The notes: generated by a model not told the origin, from the sequence alone. A stretch of DNA of 64,000 nucleotides from Unio delphinus (GCA_029339505.1 JAQISU010000025.1:4165001-4229000), one strand, 5' to 3'; shown: positions 11,118-23,418, counted from the stretch's first letter. A program made the numbers and translations.

Positions 11118-11967
11118 TTAAACGTATGTCCGATCCAGCATTCGACATGGACGCTCCAGTTCTCAACTATTAATCGATACGCGATTATCAGTAGCATTCT
11201 TATGATGCAGGGCAACCAAATCAGCGTGGACGTATCGAACTACAAGTTTCGGATACAAGTATATATTTCTTACTCGCAGAGGTGTTTATATAAGTAGAAG
11301 GTTCACTTGTATCATATTTCAGCTGTACGCCGTATGCAAATAATTTGCGTGATGGGTTTGTGAACAACGGAATTATGGCACTGTTTCGTAGCGCTACATA
11401 GATGATTGAGGTAAGAATTATTGAATCAATTCAAAAGACGTCCACGCTGCTACAACAGTAGTAGGATTTACTAGATGGTCTGATGATTACATATGATCAT
11501 CTGATCCATCAATGATATATGCTAAATATATTACCAATAATAATGATCATGGTAAGTATATTACATTTCGGAGAGCTGCAGGCAATGGGATTGTACAACA
11601 AGATGATTTTCAACATGCAACGTGACCAGCTGCTAATTTTGATGTTATATGAAGCGATAATGTAAATTAGAATTAGGATTTGAAACACGCGTAGCAATGT
11701 TCTTATGACTTTTTTAAATTGTAATTCCAATGTCTCATATTTTGGGAGTTTGTAGAAATGTTAGAAAAAAATATTTTTTTCTGGACTAATTATACAGTTG
11801 TACTTGTGCTAAGGACGTACCACGTACTAATGTGTAAACAGCATACCAGTTGATGGCTACAGATCAATCTCTGTTATACTCACGTGATAAATCGATGGTG
11901 CTTGAAGGTGCTTGAATGTGTTGGTGGACGAATGTGAGTCATTGATGCTCCAATAGAAAGCATGTAA
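11118..11967 (+). pseudogene. V1: decayed major capsid protein, internally deleted
   Basis: Starts 'MFKRMSDPAFDMDAPVLNY', matching the V2 and V3 capsid starts. It keeps 'GRIELQVSDTSIYFLLAEVF', 'GFVNNGIMALFRS' and 'HILGVCRNVRK', and near the 3' end a shifted frame with 'VIDAPIESM' before TAA at 11965-11967. It is about 590 bp shorter than the 1.44 kb V2 gene. The missing part is between the central Cys-Arg-Asn-Val segment and the last ~60 residues. Many stops are present. The oldest-looking of the three capsid copies. Confidence 0.7.
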
Positions 11968-11998
11968 CTGTAATTAGATCGCTAATTATATTGAAAAA

Positions 11999-12390
11999 TG
12001 TCATGCAGTCACGTTAATGTAACTCTGACTCCGTGTCAGATTAAAAGCTTACAACCCGCGTCAATGAAAACAAAACGCTAAAATATAACAAGATCGTTGC
12101 GGTCAAAGAAATTGTCACTGACAAAAGTCAGAGTCAAAATTCAACGTTACTACGAAAGTCAAGACCGGAATACGAATTTCGTTTGATACAGGTGCCAAAT
12201 CAGGTGGAATATTCCACTTCTTGCAGCGATAAAATGGTTAATAGCTGCTTCTGCACGGGCTACGGCAAAAGCCGCTGCGGTGCATGATGTCGGACCCTCT
12301 CACGGAATGGCAGTAAAAGAGCAACAGGAAAGGGACGTTACCATAAGGAAAGTTTTAAATAAAGATCTAGCCAACAACAACCACAAAGAC
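11999..12390 (+). pseudogene. V1: decayed short basic/Ala-rich viral protein
   Basis: Begins 'MSCSHVNVTLTPCQIKSLQP', clearly related to the V2 gene at 28508 ('VTLTPGQIKKLQ') and the V3 gene at 57208. The reading frame breaks after about 30 codons. Downstream low-complexity sequence encodes Ala/Lys-rich patches in shifted frames ('ARATAKAAA'). Confidence 0.6.
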
Positions 12391-12504
12391 ATAAAACGAC
12401 CAATATGTCTTAACCCGGTCGTCTAAGATTGATGGCCGCACATTATGAGTGTGGATTAATACTTAATGGCACATTAAGTAGTTAGACACTAAACTATTCT
12501 TCCA

Positions 12505-12840
12505 CTGTCAAATTTTCATTTAATTAATGTTGCTGGAAAATTCAAAATAATTTGTTTAGATTTGCTTTCATGCGAGATCGATTGCATATCAAGCACAATG
12601 AAAGTTAAACAAGTATCATTAATCTTGATAATAGTTATGGCCGAGGTACTTGTTGGGTTCCATACGAAACTGATCCACGGGTATTTGTTTTTTTTTATTT
12701 AAATTCGTACGAACTTCCTCCGCCGAAGGAATTGATATTAAATACGAAACCCTTTCCGTCCTGGTGTTCAACATTACAAACACAGACAATAACTGATCCG
12801 CCAAATATGTGGCCGTGAATCAAATGCTTTACTAAACGCT
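12505..12840 (+). pseudogene. V1: decayed adenain-like cysteine protease
   Basis: The piece 'IINLDNSYGRGTCW' at about 12612-12660 aligns with 'IINLDNSTGSGSHW' of the V2 protease at 28193. The catalytic His of V2 is Cys here. 'SYELPPPKE' follows, after an insertion, where V2 has the Asp-bearing 'FDSYGLAPPKE'. A glutamine-containing 'LQTQTITDPP' matches the expected Gln region. Stops and frame shifts are numerous, so it is inactive. Confidence 0.6.
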
Positions 12841-12949
12841 GTAGCAAAATCAATAAAGCCACCTCAAAATGTTGTACGTGAATACACATGTAACCGTTAT
12901 CAGTTTTAAAGAAATCTTGAAAGTAAAATTGTCGATATTTACAACCGGT

Positions 12950-13240
12950 CTTCCTCTAAATAAAAACACGTAACAGACGGAATATCGCTAGAAAAAGTAA
13001 ATAAAATCATAAGTGATGAAACTTCCGAATTACGATATCTTCCAAATGTGGATCCAAAAGAAGTGGTTGTATTTAGCGATAAACAAGGAAATTTATAAAC
13101 GAGTAATCTTTCATTACAGGATATTATCATCAACATTAATGGAGTAATCGAAAACAGCAGAGCTACTGGATAGTAACGGAAAACCATTAAGCCCCGTGTT
13201 GTAATATCAACGATATCATATGATATGAGCAATCGAGGAC
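12950..13240 (+). pseudogene. V1: remnant of small N-terminal-motif viral protein
   Basis: 'VDPKEVVVFSDKQGN' followed by 'TSNLSLQDIIININGVIE' aligns with 'VDPNELVVFQDRQGKLKTSN' of the V2 gene at 27180-27637. One stop interrupts the conserved part and the helical C-terminal half is lost. Confidence 0.6.
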
Positions 13241-13914
13241 ACAAATCCGGTGAATCGATGACTGGACCTCTCAGTTTGACTTGTAATAAAATTGCTGGTC
13301 TTGGAAAACAGAATCAAATGATGACACTGCATTGAAGTAATACGTCGATCATATAAACTTTCCAATGATGAACTCATTAGCATAAGTCAATAATAAAGTT
13401 ATTAATCTTAGATCTTATTATACTGCTCTCATATATACACGTTCGTGAGTTTCGTAGAAACGTGAATTGAAACTATAACGATTTTTCTCTATGTCCAGCA
13501 GTTGTTGATAACGTTGACATAAAAAAGATCGCCGACAGCTTAATATATACGGTAGTTTCTGGATCAATTTTGTAGCTACAGTCTAACTATATTATTAAAC
13601 ATCACGTTGATATATTTAGGATATCCATAACAATATCACTAACACAATCTTCTGGATCTTAGGAAGTGATACAATATCAAAACGATGAAGTTTATGTGGA
13701 ACCTGAAGAAACAAAGATACGTATTTGATTTACTATAGGTGACCTAAATTAACAGCTAAACTACACCCTACATGAATAATGAGCTTCCCAATCAATGTGC
13801 AACATTTCTAAACAAGCAGTTGCGTGAATGGCAAACAAATAAATCAACAATAGCGTTGATGAGTATACAGTGAAAGTATAAAATAACGGATACGTGTATT
13901 CGTTGGCATAATTG

Positions 13915-14050
13915 TTTATTCGGTGTCAGCAGGTAGCACTGCAACTGGTGCATCGCTATCAACATTAACGGTACCCGTAGTTGTAACAATTTGTTCTTCA
14001 ATAGCAACAATATATGCTGGTGTTCTAAATATCATTGAGAAAATATCTAG
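13915..14050 (+). pseudogene. V1: remnant of two-TM viral protein
   Basis: A hydrophobic segment 'LTVPVVVTICSSIATIYAGV' then 'LNIIEK' aligns with the membrane region of the V2 gene at 26244-26531 ('VPICISAATTIAGI'). Only about 45 codons are recognisable. Confidence 0.5.
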
Positions 14051-14217
14051 ATGTAGCGAAATTAAATAACACTGAACGATTTAAAATTACCAACAGTGAC
14101 TCTCTCATACTCACAATTGTTTTTGCTGATATCGGGTATTAACGACAGAATGCCATCATATAGAGAGTTCACATAAATGATTCAGATTTACGACGAGGCA
14201 TTGACAACGTCTGATTT

Positions 14218-14221
14218 TGAA

Positions 14222-14272
<51 letters not shown>
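14218..14272. repeat. (AAT)n microsatellite
   Basis: About 18 trinucleotide units inside the degraded V1 copy. Confidence 0.98.
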
Positions 14273-14273
<1 letters not shown>

Positions 14274-14539
14274 TCTGATTGCAAGAGCTACTGCAACAGA
14301 TCACAATAATACAACTCCATAAAAAACAACGAAGAAATCAGTGAGCCCCAATAACCATGAATTTAACGACAACTTTAAAAATTAAAATTTCTGTATAGCA
14401 AATTGTGCGAACACTATTACGAAATTCAATATATGGCCAAATATTAGATCAAAATCAATAGTTGGATTACAAGAAAGAACTTACCTGGTGTTTGCAAATA
14501 TAAACAAACCAGATAAAAAAAAAAACCGATTGGCTGGTT

Positions 14540-15568
14540 GTAGGAATACCGACAGGCAGGCAGTTATCAAAAAAAGGAAATCTAGATTGAATTTCGGTGT
14601 AGAAGAAAGTCAATAACGGGCAGAGAGTCAATATATATATATATATATAAGTGTCTGCGACCGACATTATCGGCCGCGTAGACATACATTCCCCAGATTA
14701 CGCTCTAGGAATACATACATCATCAATTAGATCAATGTTAGTATGGCCTGATAAAGCTCCTCTGGCACCCGCACCAATATTTAAACCTAACTTAACTGGT
14801 TTTACGTCAAATAACCGTTCGCATCATGATATGAAGGTGATATATTGTTGCAAATATAAAAAGACTGGTCCATACAACCATTTTTCTCAAGGCATCAAAT
14901 ACTCATATTTGGCTTAAACAAATAATAGATCGCTCGTCCAAAAATACATGCTTTCTTCATACAATAAATCATAAATATGATCAACCACAAACAAAATTAC
15001 GCAACCGTTTTGATGAGAATCTTATTTATATTGATGGGTCTGGCAGTGGAATTATCGAACAAATATACATTTTTAATTAAATTGCAGTTGACACTGAATT
15101 CACTCATCAGTATATTATACAAGGAACAATTAAGGATTTATGAATTAGTTTTAAGTATATTTTACACAATCAGTATCCAATTACAAAAGCAAATATTGCA
15201 AATTGTAACGTTCCTGGATATAACGCAGCTGTGAATTATACTGATGATCTCATCTGTGAATATTTTTCTAACATTGCTGAGTCATGTAAAAAAAAAAATC
15301 CCACCGGCGATATAACAATGGACATCAAAACGAAGGTCTTTATATTTCACCAGGAATTGTAAATAAAAAATCAACTATTTCATTGAATATTGTATGTGAT
15401 GTAACTGATGGCAGCGTATTAAATAAATCTCGAGAAAGCAAAGCAAGTATACCACGGATGTATTCTAAATACATTTATTCGTCATGTACCTCCTGGATAT
15501 CAGATTGTACATTATCCAATTCGTCCGGACTATCTACTAATGTCATAATCCGTTATTATCAAGAATAA
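14540..15568 (+). pseudogene. V1: decayed minor capsid (penton-like) protein
   Basis: Recognisable blocks are 'IHSPDYALGIHTSSIRSMLV' with 'WPDKAP' (about 14688-14763), matching 'INSPGYAVDIYQSSRRTILG' of V2, and 'SLNIVCDVTDGS' (about 15380-15415), matching the start of the V2 C-terminal block at 24904. The sequence between is AT-rich with stops. A (TA)n tract at 14631-14649 interrupts it. The gene ends close to the palindrome of foldback copy R, so the element boundary may have been cut by it. Confidence 0.6.
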
Positions 15569-15659
15569 ATTTCAAATTTACTGCTTGTTTAGGATTTTTA
15601 TATCATATCGCTGCGATGTCTGCAGTAATGCAGTTTATAGTGACGTCTATCATGCCGGA

Positions 15660-17104
15660 GACATATAGAATCTATGTTGGGGTTTTGGACCGAGACAATG
15701 AAATCCCAGCCTAGGGGTTATATTATTTGTCTCCCCACGAGGCATATCCGAGTGGGGAGACATATAATGTAACCCCGCGGCTGGGATTTCATTGTCTCGG
15801 TCCAAACCCCAACGTAGATTATTTTTCTCACCCAATATTATCCTTTAAAGTAAAAAAAACCCCACCCTCTTTACTAGTGTTCACGTTGCAATGTTTACAT
15901 GTGGCGCATGAATACAAATATGCTATTGAGGGCTGTGGTGTGACCGTTGCGTCCGAAGTACACAGTTCATACGCGTGAGCAAAGAAAAATAACAACATAA
16001 AACGTCGCATAGTAATGAGGTATTATCACATTTAATATATGGATGTTATATGAAATTAACAATAAATAGTGATAATGTATTAGAAAGAAACTGTTTCTTT
16101 TCATCATTTCCAATTTTGAGTACCCCACTCTCCCGTATCAAAGACCTTTCGTCACACTCCAAATATGACCCTTCGTGGCCGGTTTACTTAAATTTTAATC
16201 CAAATCTGCGGACCCTAGAGGATAACCTTGTGCATAACTTTCAAGTTCACTGAAAATTTATATTTCTCTCTTGGAAATATGGCAAGTGATACAGTGAAAT
16301 TTGTGTATGGATTAATGTGTTGAGGGATAAAGGATTCCTTCTGGCTGGTAAGTGTATTATTTGTCAATAAATATTGCAGGTTTATTTAGCTGTTGCACAA
16401 CGGAGATGGTTAACAAAATTATAATAGCGCTTGTTTGACATAACACATTTCTGGCTGTTGTTAAGTTTTCCGGTGTTGTTTAGAGACTTGGGATGCTATG
16501 AAGTATATAGGTATATAGTCTTATGTGCATGGATCAGTGTTTTCTGACATAGTTCATTTCAAACACCATTGAAAATTTTATCCTATCTGTAGCACAGTAA
16601 ATTTTCAGGTCAGCTTCATTAAATGTAGCTAACAGTATATACAATGTTTCACGCGAAGTGTTTACAACTAATTCAGTTACTTTAGCTACATTTAATGATC
16701 TGAAAATGTACTGAGCTAGTCCTGCATATAGGATAAACTTGACCATGCTAGTTTGAACGATCTAACATAATATCAAAACCTCGAAATAGTATGCGTGTGT
16801 GTATTTGTCTCTATCAAAATGTTTTTGTTTTAGTGTGTTTTTAAGACAGATTGACCTTAAGTAACTATCTTTTGGTTATATATTATTTGTTGTTGTTGTT
16901 GTTGCTGCTGTTCTTTTATTTGAGAACAACTATGGCACAGCAGAAGACAAGGTTTGTTTATTATGGTTAAAAGTAGTTCTGAGCGCGTGGACACCATGGC
17001 TGAGACGACTAGTCTGAGATGACTAGACTGAGATAAGAAAAGTAAGGTTAGCAAATCGCCTAGATTTCTCTGTCGCTTGGGTGAGAATTGGGTGAGAAAT
17101 ATAG
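15660..17104 (-). mobile_element. Foldback repeat element, copy R (inverted)
   Basis: Inverted partner of 4066-5462 with the same order of landmarks on the minus strand, including the 70-codon frame at 16534-16746. That frame differs from copy L at only a handful of residues. The outer limit toward 17.1 kb is 'ctcacccaagcgacagagaa' on the minus strand, where a family 2 SINE begins. At the other end the palindrome abuts a tail ('cactataaactgcattactg') that also occurs next to family 2 SINEs near 41345-41390 and 46560. Confidence 0.75.
15668..15822. repeat. ~150-bp near-perfect palindrome (R)
   Basis: The left arm contains 'gaccgagacaatgaaatccc' and 'tgtctccccacga'. The right arm contains 'gtggggagacatataatgta' and 'gggatttcattgtctcggtc'. 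Arms are about 70 bp with a loop of about 10 bp, more perfect than the L copy. Confidence 0.9.
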
Positions 17105-17109
17105 CATTA

Positions 17110-17300
17110 TGTCCCACACAGTCGTATTATCCTGACACCAGGCCGACCAGTCCTAACACTAACCTCGTAATGCTGAGCGCCAGGAAAGGTAGCTGTTAGT
17201 ACATTCTTTGTAAGTATTTGGGATGAATCAGCCGGGATTCGAACCCACGACCTCCCGCTTCCGCGGCGGACGCTCAAAAGACTAGGCCACCGAAGCGGTT
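17110..17300 (-). mobile_element. tRNA-derived SINE, family 2
   Basis: On the minus strand the head is 'cgcttcggtggcctagtctt' followed by the B-box-like 'ggtcgtgggttcgaatcccg'. The distal part includes 'aggactggtcggcctggtgt' and the tail 'gggacataat'. The same family is at 34537, 41118 and 46548. Confidence 0.85.
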
Positions 17301-18820
17301 TCAAATGTACTGACCAAAACACCAACTTTCTTGACCTACACGTGTGACTAAATATGAATCTCTACGTAAAATCTTCATTTGTAATCAAGTTTGCCCATTT
17401 ACACTTAATCATAAAAATATATTATATAATTTAACAACACGCGACGGTTCACAACTCACACGTATTTACGTATGTCATGGTGACAATATTTACATTGCCC
17501 TTAGACGGGACAGAACATATGAACGTTGTCATAATTATTGATGAATACATCAATGAAGGCTCCTTGTTAACACAGCGACAGTTAACATAATTACGGAGAG
17601 ATCATATTATTATGATTATGTGTGATAAAGATCAGATCTACATTATGCGTAATCCTGTATTGATTTTGATCGGATTAAGAAAAATGTTACCAGCTTCATG
17701 GGAATGCTGTCTCAAAACGTATTTGTAGTAACTTTTCTACTGGCACATTTTTGACAGAACAAATCTTCTTTCACTTTTTGGAAAGCTACTAGTTTCATCA
17801 TCACTAGACAATTTTAGTTTTCTTAAACGTCTATTGATAGTTTGGTTTGCTTTATATTCATCAGATAATTTTGATCTATTTGTTTGAGATCGCGTGATAG
17901 AGATAATAATTTGTCCACGTCTGTTTCTGCGGCCGAAGATAACATTCATTGCTGACTTTGCTATGATTTTCTATTCCTCAAAAGGCGTGGCTTTGGGGTT
18001 TTATTTCTTAATTTTTACAGCTGACAAAATCTAGATGAAGCCAGAAACTTGACATTCAGAAACAAACAAGGATAATGTTTTGTTAAGACAACCGTGAAAT
18101 ATTTTTCATCAATAAATAAAATATATTTTACAAAATTTTAGACTCTACCACATCTGGTAGTTATTTTCATGGCAAGATAAAACTGACTACATACGTGTCC
18201 TTAGAGCCGATTTATCACCCCTACACAATCATGAAAATTTATTTTGTGTTTAAAATTCTGAAAATAAATACCGATTTAGCAATAATATTTTCGACACATT
18301 CTACGGACCGCGGGGTGATCTGGAAATATTTATCGATGGAAATATTATTTCATTATCAGTCTGACCTTAGGATATTTCTTATATTTCCCAATTAAACCAC
18401 ATACATAATTCTAAATATGTATGATAGCTCACAGGTTATGAAAACAGGATGTTGTTCTTATTTGAGTCAATGAGATATCACACGACGATTTTCAAAAGCC
18501 CCGTTGAAACATTCAAACATAAACTGTGACAAAGATTCATATAATTCCCCCAGTATGAAATTAGAGAATAACAATTATTATTGACATTACCGATTTTAGT
18601 TGACAGTGTCTGATTTCTTCATCAACATATGCTTCATAATTGTCGATAATAGTAAGTCTCACACATTCTTTTCTACATTTATAAATTATATATAATAGTA
18701 ATTGTCAACATTATAATTTTAAAGCACTTGCCATATATTCGTCAGCATTTTCTTATAACTTTGTAAATATTGTAATGTTTACATTTGTAATGATACTATC
18801 GCTTCATCTTTGTGTATTGT
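17301..18820. other. Unassigned, possibly degraded viral DNA
   Basis: No gene could be assigned. Because a decayed replication-gene block follows at 18.83 kb, this may be further viral sequence too decayed to name. A hydrophobic stretch 'NVVIIIDEYINEG' (about 17521-17560, +) resembles a Walker B strand, but no Walker A was found. A 70-codon basic frame at 17737-17949 (-) is unrecognised. Confidence 0.3.
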
Positions 18821-18829
18821 GTACCAACA

Positions 18830-18980
18830 CATTGTACGCACAACTGATTCTCACCACATTCTAGCACCACAACGTAAATACGGTTTTGGTCCTTGGCTTT
18901 CACGAAGTATGCCTTATACATGATATCCATATAATTCATTTACAATGAGCTACAAAAAACAGCAGGGAGTATTTCATATC
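18830..18980 (-). pseudogene. Decayed copy of Cys/His-rich viral protein
   Basis: On the minus strand 'NELYGYHV' and 'GPKPYLRCGARMW' match 'NEFCGYHLQ' and 'GPLSYIRCGVGVRGKS' of the intact gene at 62762-63085. Stops separate the patches and the zinc-binding Cys residues at the N terminus are not recovered. The neighbour on the + strand is also the same as at 63 kb. Confidence 0.6.
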
Positions 18981-19029
18981 TCGACGATCAAGGATAGATT
19001 TTTAAAATAAAATGTAGTGTGCTAGCCAT

Positions 19030-19740
19030 ACCAAATAATATTTCTTGGATTATCGGTGACATACTTGACCCTGTCCTTGCTAATGAAAAATTTGCTGTAT
19101 TGAGTAAAAATTACAAACCAGTAATATCGACTGGCATTGACAAACTGTATCTTATAACCGCGGTTATTTAAATGATATATCCGCGGAATGATAAACCCAG
19201 CGTTGGTGATTTAGATACGATGAAATATTCGTCCTTGACTTTGTCAAGGTTAAATTGTGTAGCCGAACGAATAAGCAAACATTTTACAAATGTGACAATG
19301 TTGAAATAAACTAACAGATCAATGACTTGAGAAAGTTAACAAATGGGCCGAAGTAGTCAAGGATATTGGAGCTACTATTAATGATGTCAATATGATAGAA
19401 TAAAACCACTAAACTTTCCAATAACAGTATACACTATAACACAATAGATTTGAAACGAATCGAACCATTATAAAAAATAAGGGGATTCTAATTGAAATTA
19501 TTGATTATAATGCATTCGCGTGGACTAGAGCAGTACATACCTTTCCTCGAAATCGAAATGTTAGATTTTACCGTGGAGATATGTTGAATTTTATCGTGAA
19601 ATATAATAAAAAGAAACCACTATCCGTATAGTTTTTTCGACGTTCCCTTTCGTCCAATTATAACTTGTATCAGTTTGTAAGAACTGACGCTGAAATACAT
19701 CGTTTAGAATCACCAGATGAATAAATCAAAACACTTTTCC
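19030..19740 (+). pseudogene. Decayed copy of PolB-like replication protein, N-terminal region
   Basis: Patches in order match the gene at 63129-64000: 'SWIIGDILDPVL', 'STGIDKLYL', 'YPRNDKPSVGDLD', 'NCVAERISKHFTN', then 'IEIIDYNAFAWTRAVHTFPR' and 'RFYRGDMLNFIVKYNKKKP'. It extends a little beyond what the 63 kb copy shows ('YQFVRTDAEIHRLESPDE'). Frameshifts and stops break it into at least four pieces. The order and divergent neighbour prove a second copy of this viral block. The polymerase identity itself is the less certain part. Confidence 0.6.
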
Positions 19741-19999
19741 TGAGATATATCCCTCGACGGACAAACATCAACAAATAACAGTATTGTCATTAGCTAAAGG
19801 GAGATAACTCTTATCCATACAGCTAAAATTTGATTGTACACATAATTGCACCCAAAATGAGCCAGATGACTGCAAAGCAAGCAACTGCCTTATTACAGAC
19901 TTGTTGGATACTATGATGAAAGAGGTTAAAAAAAACAATTCAAACAGAACATCAAGATTGTTCCAATATTTCTGTTCAATTTGGCAATTTAAAATGTAC

Positions 20000-20550
20000 T
20001 GTCTAGATTTAATTTTGTACAGTTTCGGTATTAACCTATTCACAACAGTTCATTGATGCGTTAGACACGCTTAATCTAAACCTACCCTTCATTACACACA
20101 CAAGTCCGCTTATTTCATGCCTCGACAAGCAAATGTTTCACTGTTGGACTGTACCACATTGCCAAACACGAAACAAGTAAGATCAGTTGTGTCAAAATGT
20201 GTAGCAAACTTGGTCACTAGAGGTTAAGCTAAGAATACTTAAAATAAAGTTGTGAAAATATCGTGAGGACAATCGGACAAAAGATGCAGTTATTCTGTAT
20301 TAAGTCGACAATGGTGTAATGAGAACCATCACATAGCTTTCCAACTGGTTTGCAGAAACATTTAGAGTGCGACAAGTATGTGTGAGTATTTTATCCCCTG
20401 TTTATTTATCATCTCTGTGGTCTAATCACAAAATAAACAAGCCCACAACTAAACGAACCACTGTTAGCGACAAACAAATAGTGCTTTACTACATAAAAAG
20501 ACATTCAACTCCTTTTTCTCGCTTTAATACCAGGATGACATGAAGATCAG
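20000..20550. other. Intergenic, nothing seen
   Basis: No recognisable gene, RNA or repeat. Confidence 0.3.
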
Positions 20551-20559
20551 CTTAAACGA

Positions 20560-21107
20560 AAGAGAGAAGATGGTCATACGCAGAACACATACACAAAAAA
20601 AAATTCATATCAAAAGCACAAGGTTTAAGCAAGTTAAGGAAATACAATATCTAGGGATTCCATTCACATATGATAAGGACTAAGAAAGGCAGTTATGTAG
20701 TGTTATTTAATTCACACTTATCTCATTACATTCTAATACCACCATGAAACAGAAAGATAATTACTAAATTCGTTCCAGTTGGGTGATATCAATGTCAGAC
20801 GAGGGTGCTAAACAGCAAAAACACGTGCTAAAAAGTCACATCGTGTAAAAAAAAATTGCTTGAGATAAACGTAAACAAAACAATAAATTAACACAAAGAA
20901 AACAGAACGATAAGGAGCATGGCCAGAAAAAAACACCTGTCATACAATACATTGAGAGAAAGAATCGGACGGGTTGGACACCTCATGAGAATGACCCTTC
21001 TCCCCCAAACAACCTGCATATCCAGCATAAATCATACAAATCAGGCTTTCATGGGGATACGGATAAGATGGACTGATGGAGCACGTACAAGTTTACAACA
21101 GGTATGA
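20560..21107 (+). pseudogene. LINE reverse transcriptase C-terminal fragment
   Basis: Frame pieces 'KEIQYLGIPFTYDKD' (about 20638-20682) and 'RIGRVGHLMRMTLLP' with 'GIRIRWTDGARTSLQQ' (20919-21107) match the thumb and C-terminal tail of RTE/jockey-like reverse transcriptases, where a 'K-x-x-YLG' strand and a 'GHxxRM' helix are common. Several stops lie between them. The repeat that follows directly at 21108 recurs at 23423 and is probably this LINE's 3' untranslated region. Confidence 0.6.
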
Positions 21108-21490
21108 CGATAGCAATTGTACAACCCCAGGTGGGCGGAGCTTAATGCGTCGGGAACATTTCATGCAGAAATAAATAACAACACTAGCTGTGGATGATAC
21201 ATTATGTAAGAGTTGTATTTTATTCAAGGCTAAAAGAAAGTTAAGCATCTTGGCAACATGCGAGATTATGATTATAGAGATCTTGTATTTTGTAATGATT
21301 TTTAAAATGTGGCACACATTTGTGAAATGGTCTGTTATGACAAGATAACTCTTACCAGTGTTTAGTTCCAGCAGATTTATCTCTCTTATATGCCTTGGAG
21401 TACACGATTTTGTCATTGTCAAATTGACAATCTAAGATTGTTAGCTGTGACACTGTTTTGACTGTGTGGAATGCATGCTGAAAGTTATAT
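21108..21490 (+). repeat. Dispersed repeat, probable LINE 3' UTR (copy 1)
   Basis: Contains 'ccaggtgggcggagctta', 'cattatgtaagagttgta', 'cttggcaacatg' and 'gcatgctgaaagt', all found in the same order at 23423-23785. Confidence 0.75.
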
Positions 21491-21593
21491 AAAAGGTATT
21501 TTTGTATGGAAAATATGTAAAATCATGTCTAAAGAAATATGTCCTTAACTCTTGTCATATACCAGGATAGATGACACTCTTGGTCCATATTTA

Positions 21594-21594
<1 letters not shown>

Positions 21595-21659
<65 letters not shown>

Positions 21660-21681
21660 CATCATCATCATCATCATCATT

Positions 21682-21718
<37 letters not shown>
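21595..21718. repeat. (CTAT)n and (CAT)n compound microsatellite
   Basis: About 16 tetranucleotide units run directly into about 20 trinucleotide units with one 'tat' interruption. Confidence 0.98.
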
Positions 21719-21799
21719 CCTGTATCATATAGATTATTCTGGTATGAGTAATTTTAGGTAATGTATTAAAGATATGGTATTCCTTTCCATTTTGATATG

Positions 21800-22263
21800 A
21801 ACTGTCCTGCTCTAATAGTTACATTTTGTACACTTTCCTGCATTGAAATTTGTATGCAGTTTATTTTTGTTGATTACATCACGTTTGATGTTTTCTCTAC
21901 ATAGTGAAGCCTGAATCTTAGGTTCTCACTTTATTAGTAACGTATTTTGGATAATTTAATTGCATTGAAGTTAATACATGTGTACAGAAACTCATCTATA
22001 TTACAAGGATAATTAATTGGAGCAAATAAAAATACCACACTTCACGTATATCATTGAGTTATCTCCCTTACACCAGACAAAACATTTTAAGAAATAAAAC
22101 GCCACATTTTCAGTGATGGTTATGAAGATAACGAGAAGATGTGTGAATATTAACCCCATTATTGATGCAAATGCACTTAACATTAATTTAAGAAAGTCTC
22201 ACAGTAAATTCACAAGTTTAAAAACTGATAATGAATATTTTGTTTGGTTTAGATATTTTTATT

Positions 22264-22265
<2 letters not shown>
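21800..22265. other. Intergenic, nothing seen
   Basis: AT-rich, with no gene supported. Confidence 0.3.

Positions 22266-22328
<63 letters not shown>
22266..22328. repeat. (TA)n microsatellite
   Basis: About 30 TA units. Confidence 0.98.
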
Positions 22329-22334
<6 letters not shown>

Positions 22335-22339
22335 TTTTT

Positions 22340-23345
22340 ATAACAAACTGAAGCCCATTAATGTTAATGTATTTGTTAAAATAAATATAAAGTATATACA
22401 TATGTATTATCTGCAGAATTCACCCTTTAATATTATATGGGAATAAACACCACTTCACCAGAAATGTTGGTACATGTAAAGGATGTTATAGCAAACGGTG
22501 CTTTGGAACTGTCTCTGGGCCTATGGGGCATTTGTCTAAGTTACGGTCATCACGCTTTCACTTCTCTTTTTTCTCATTGCTGCTTTTCTCTCCTTTAATT
22601 TATCTATAATATGCTAATCTCCAATTTAGATATACACTCCTCCCCCCTTCTAACCCTACCGGATTCACTATACTTGTTTATCTTTGGTGTTTGCCTTATT
22701 GTATTCACCAATTTGCAACCAAAATCCATCCTTATCAGATAGAAACTGTGCTCTGCTATATTTGATGTCAGACTGGATTATTGAATCAATTGTATTCACT
22801 ACACAAAGGAGGGAAGCTTTTTGTATGCTTGTAAAAGAGGATTGGTAGGGTGACCTTTGTGTCAGGCCTGGGAGCTAGTGACCTCGTGTATCTGCAGACG
22901 GTGTTCAAAGCTGATACTTATAAAAAAGATTGGGTCATGCCCATGTGACTCTGATGTTAAGTTCTGCATCTACCAAACACATATAAAGTTTTTAGATGAA
23001 TGGTACATTTTGAATGAGAGGTACATACTAGTCGGTACATTGATCTTTATCCTAGTTATTACGTAATATGATATAATGCGAGGTATTCCAATATTACCTG
23101 TGTGAAGTTCAGTAAGTGCTGATATGGATAAAACTCAATCCATTGATGAAACAATTCATTTTCGTCCATACATGTTCTTTGGTAGTAAACCACAAATATA
23201 ACAATATCAGCAAATCTATGTTGAAGACCATTATATGCACATTCAAATAAGACAGTTTGGTACCTCCTGAAAAGCTCGACTTGTTATGCTTGTTACTTAT
23301 ACAGTTCCTAGTTATATCATAGATTTATGAAACAATTAAGGTTGG
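22340..23345. other. Intergenic, nothing seen
   Basis: No gene supported. A 69-codon frame at 22857 has no recognised motif. Confidence 0.3.

Positions 23346-23418
<73 letters not shown>
23346..23418. repeat. (TA)n microsatellite
   Basis: About 36 TA units directly before the second LINE-tail repeat. Confidence 0.98.

Noticed and set aside
17521..17640. Hydrophobic strand ending in Asp-Glu, like a Walker B of a packaging ATPase
   Set aside because: No Walker A or other ATPase motif is nearby, and a SINE lies immediately upstream. The match is too short to support a gene.
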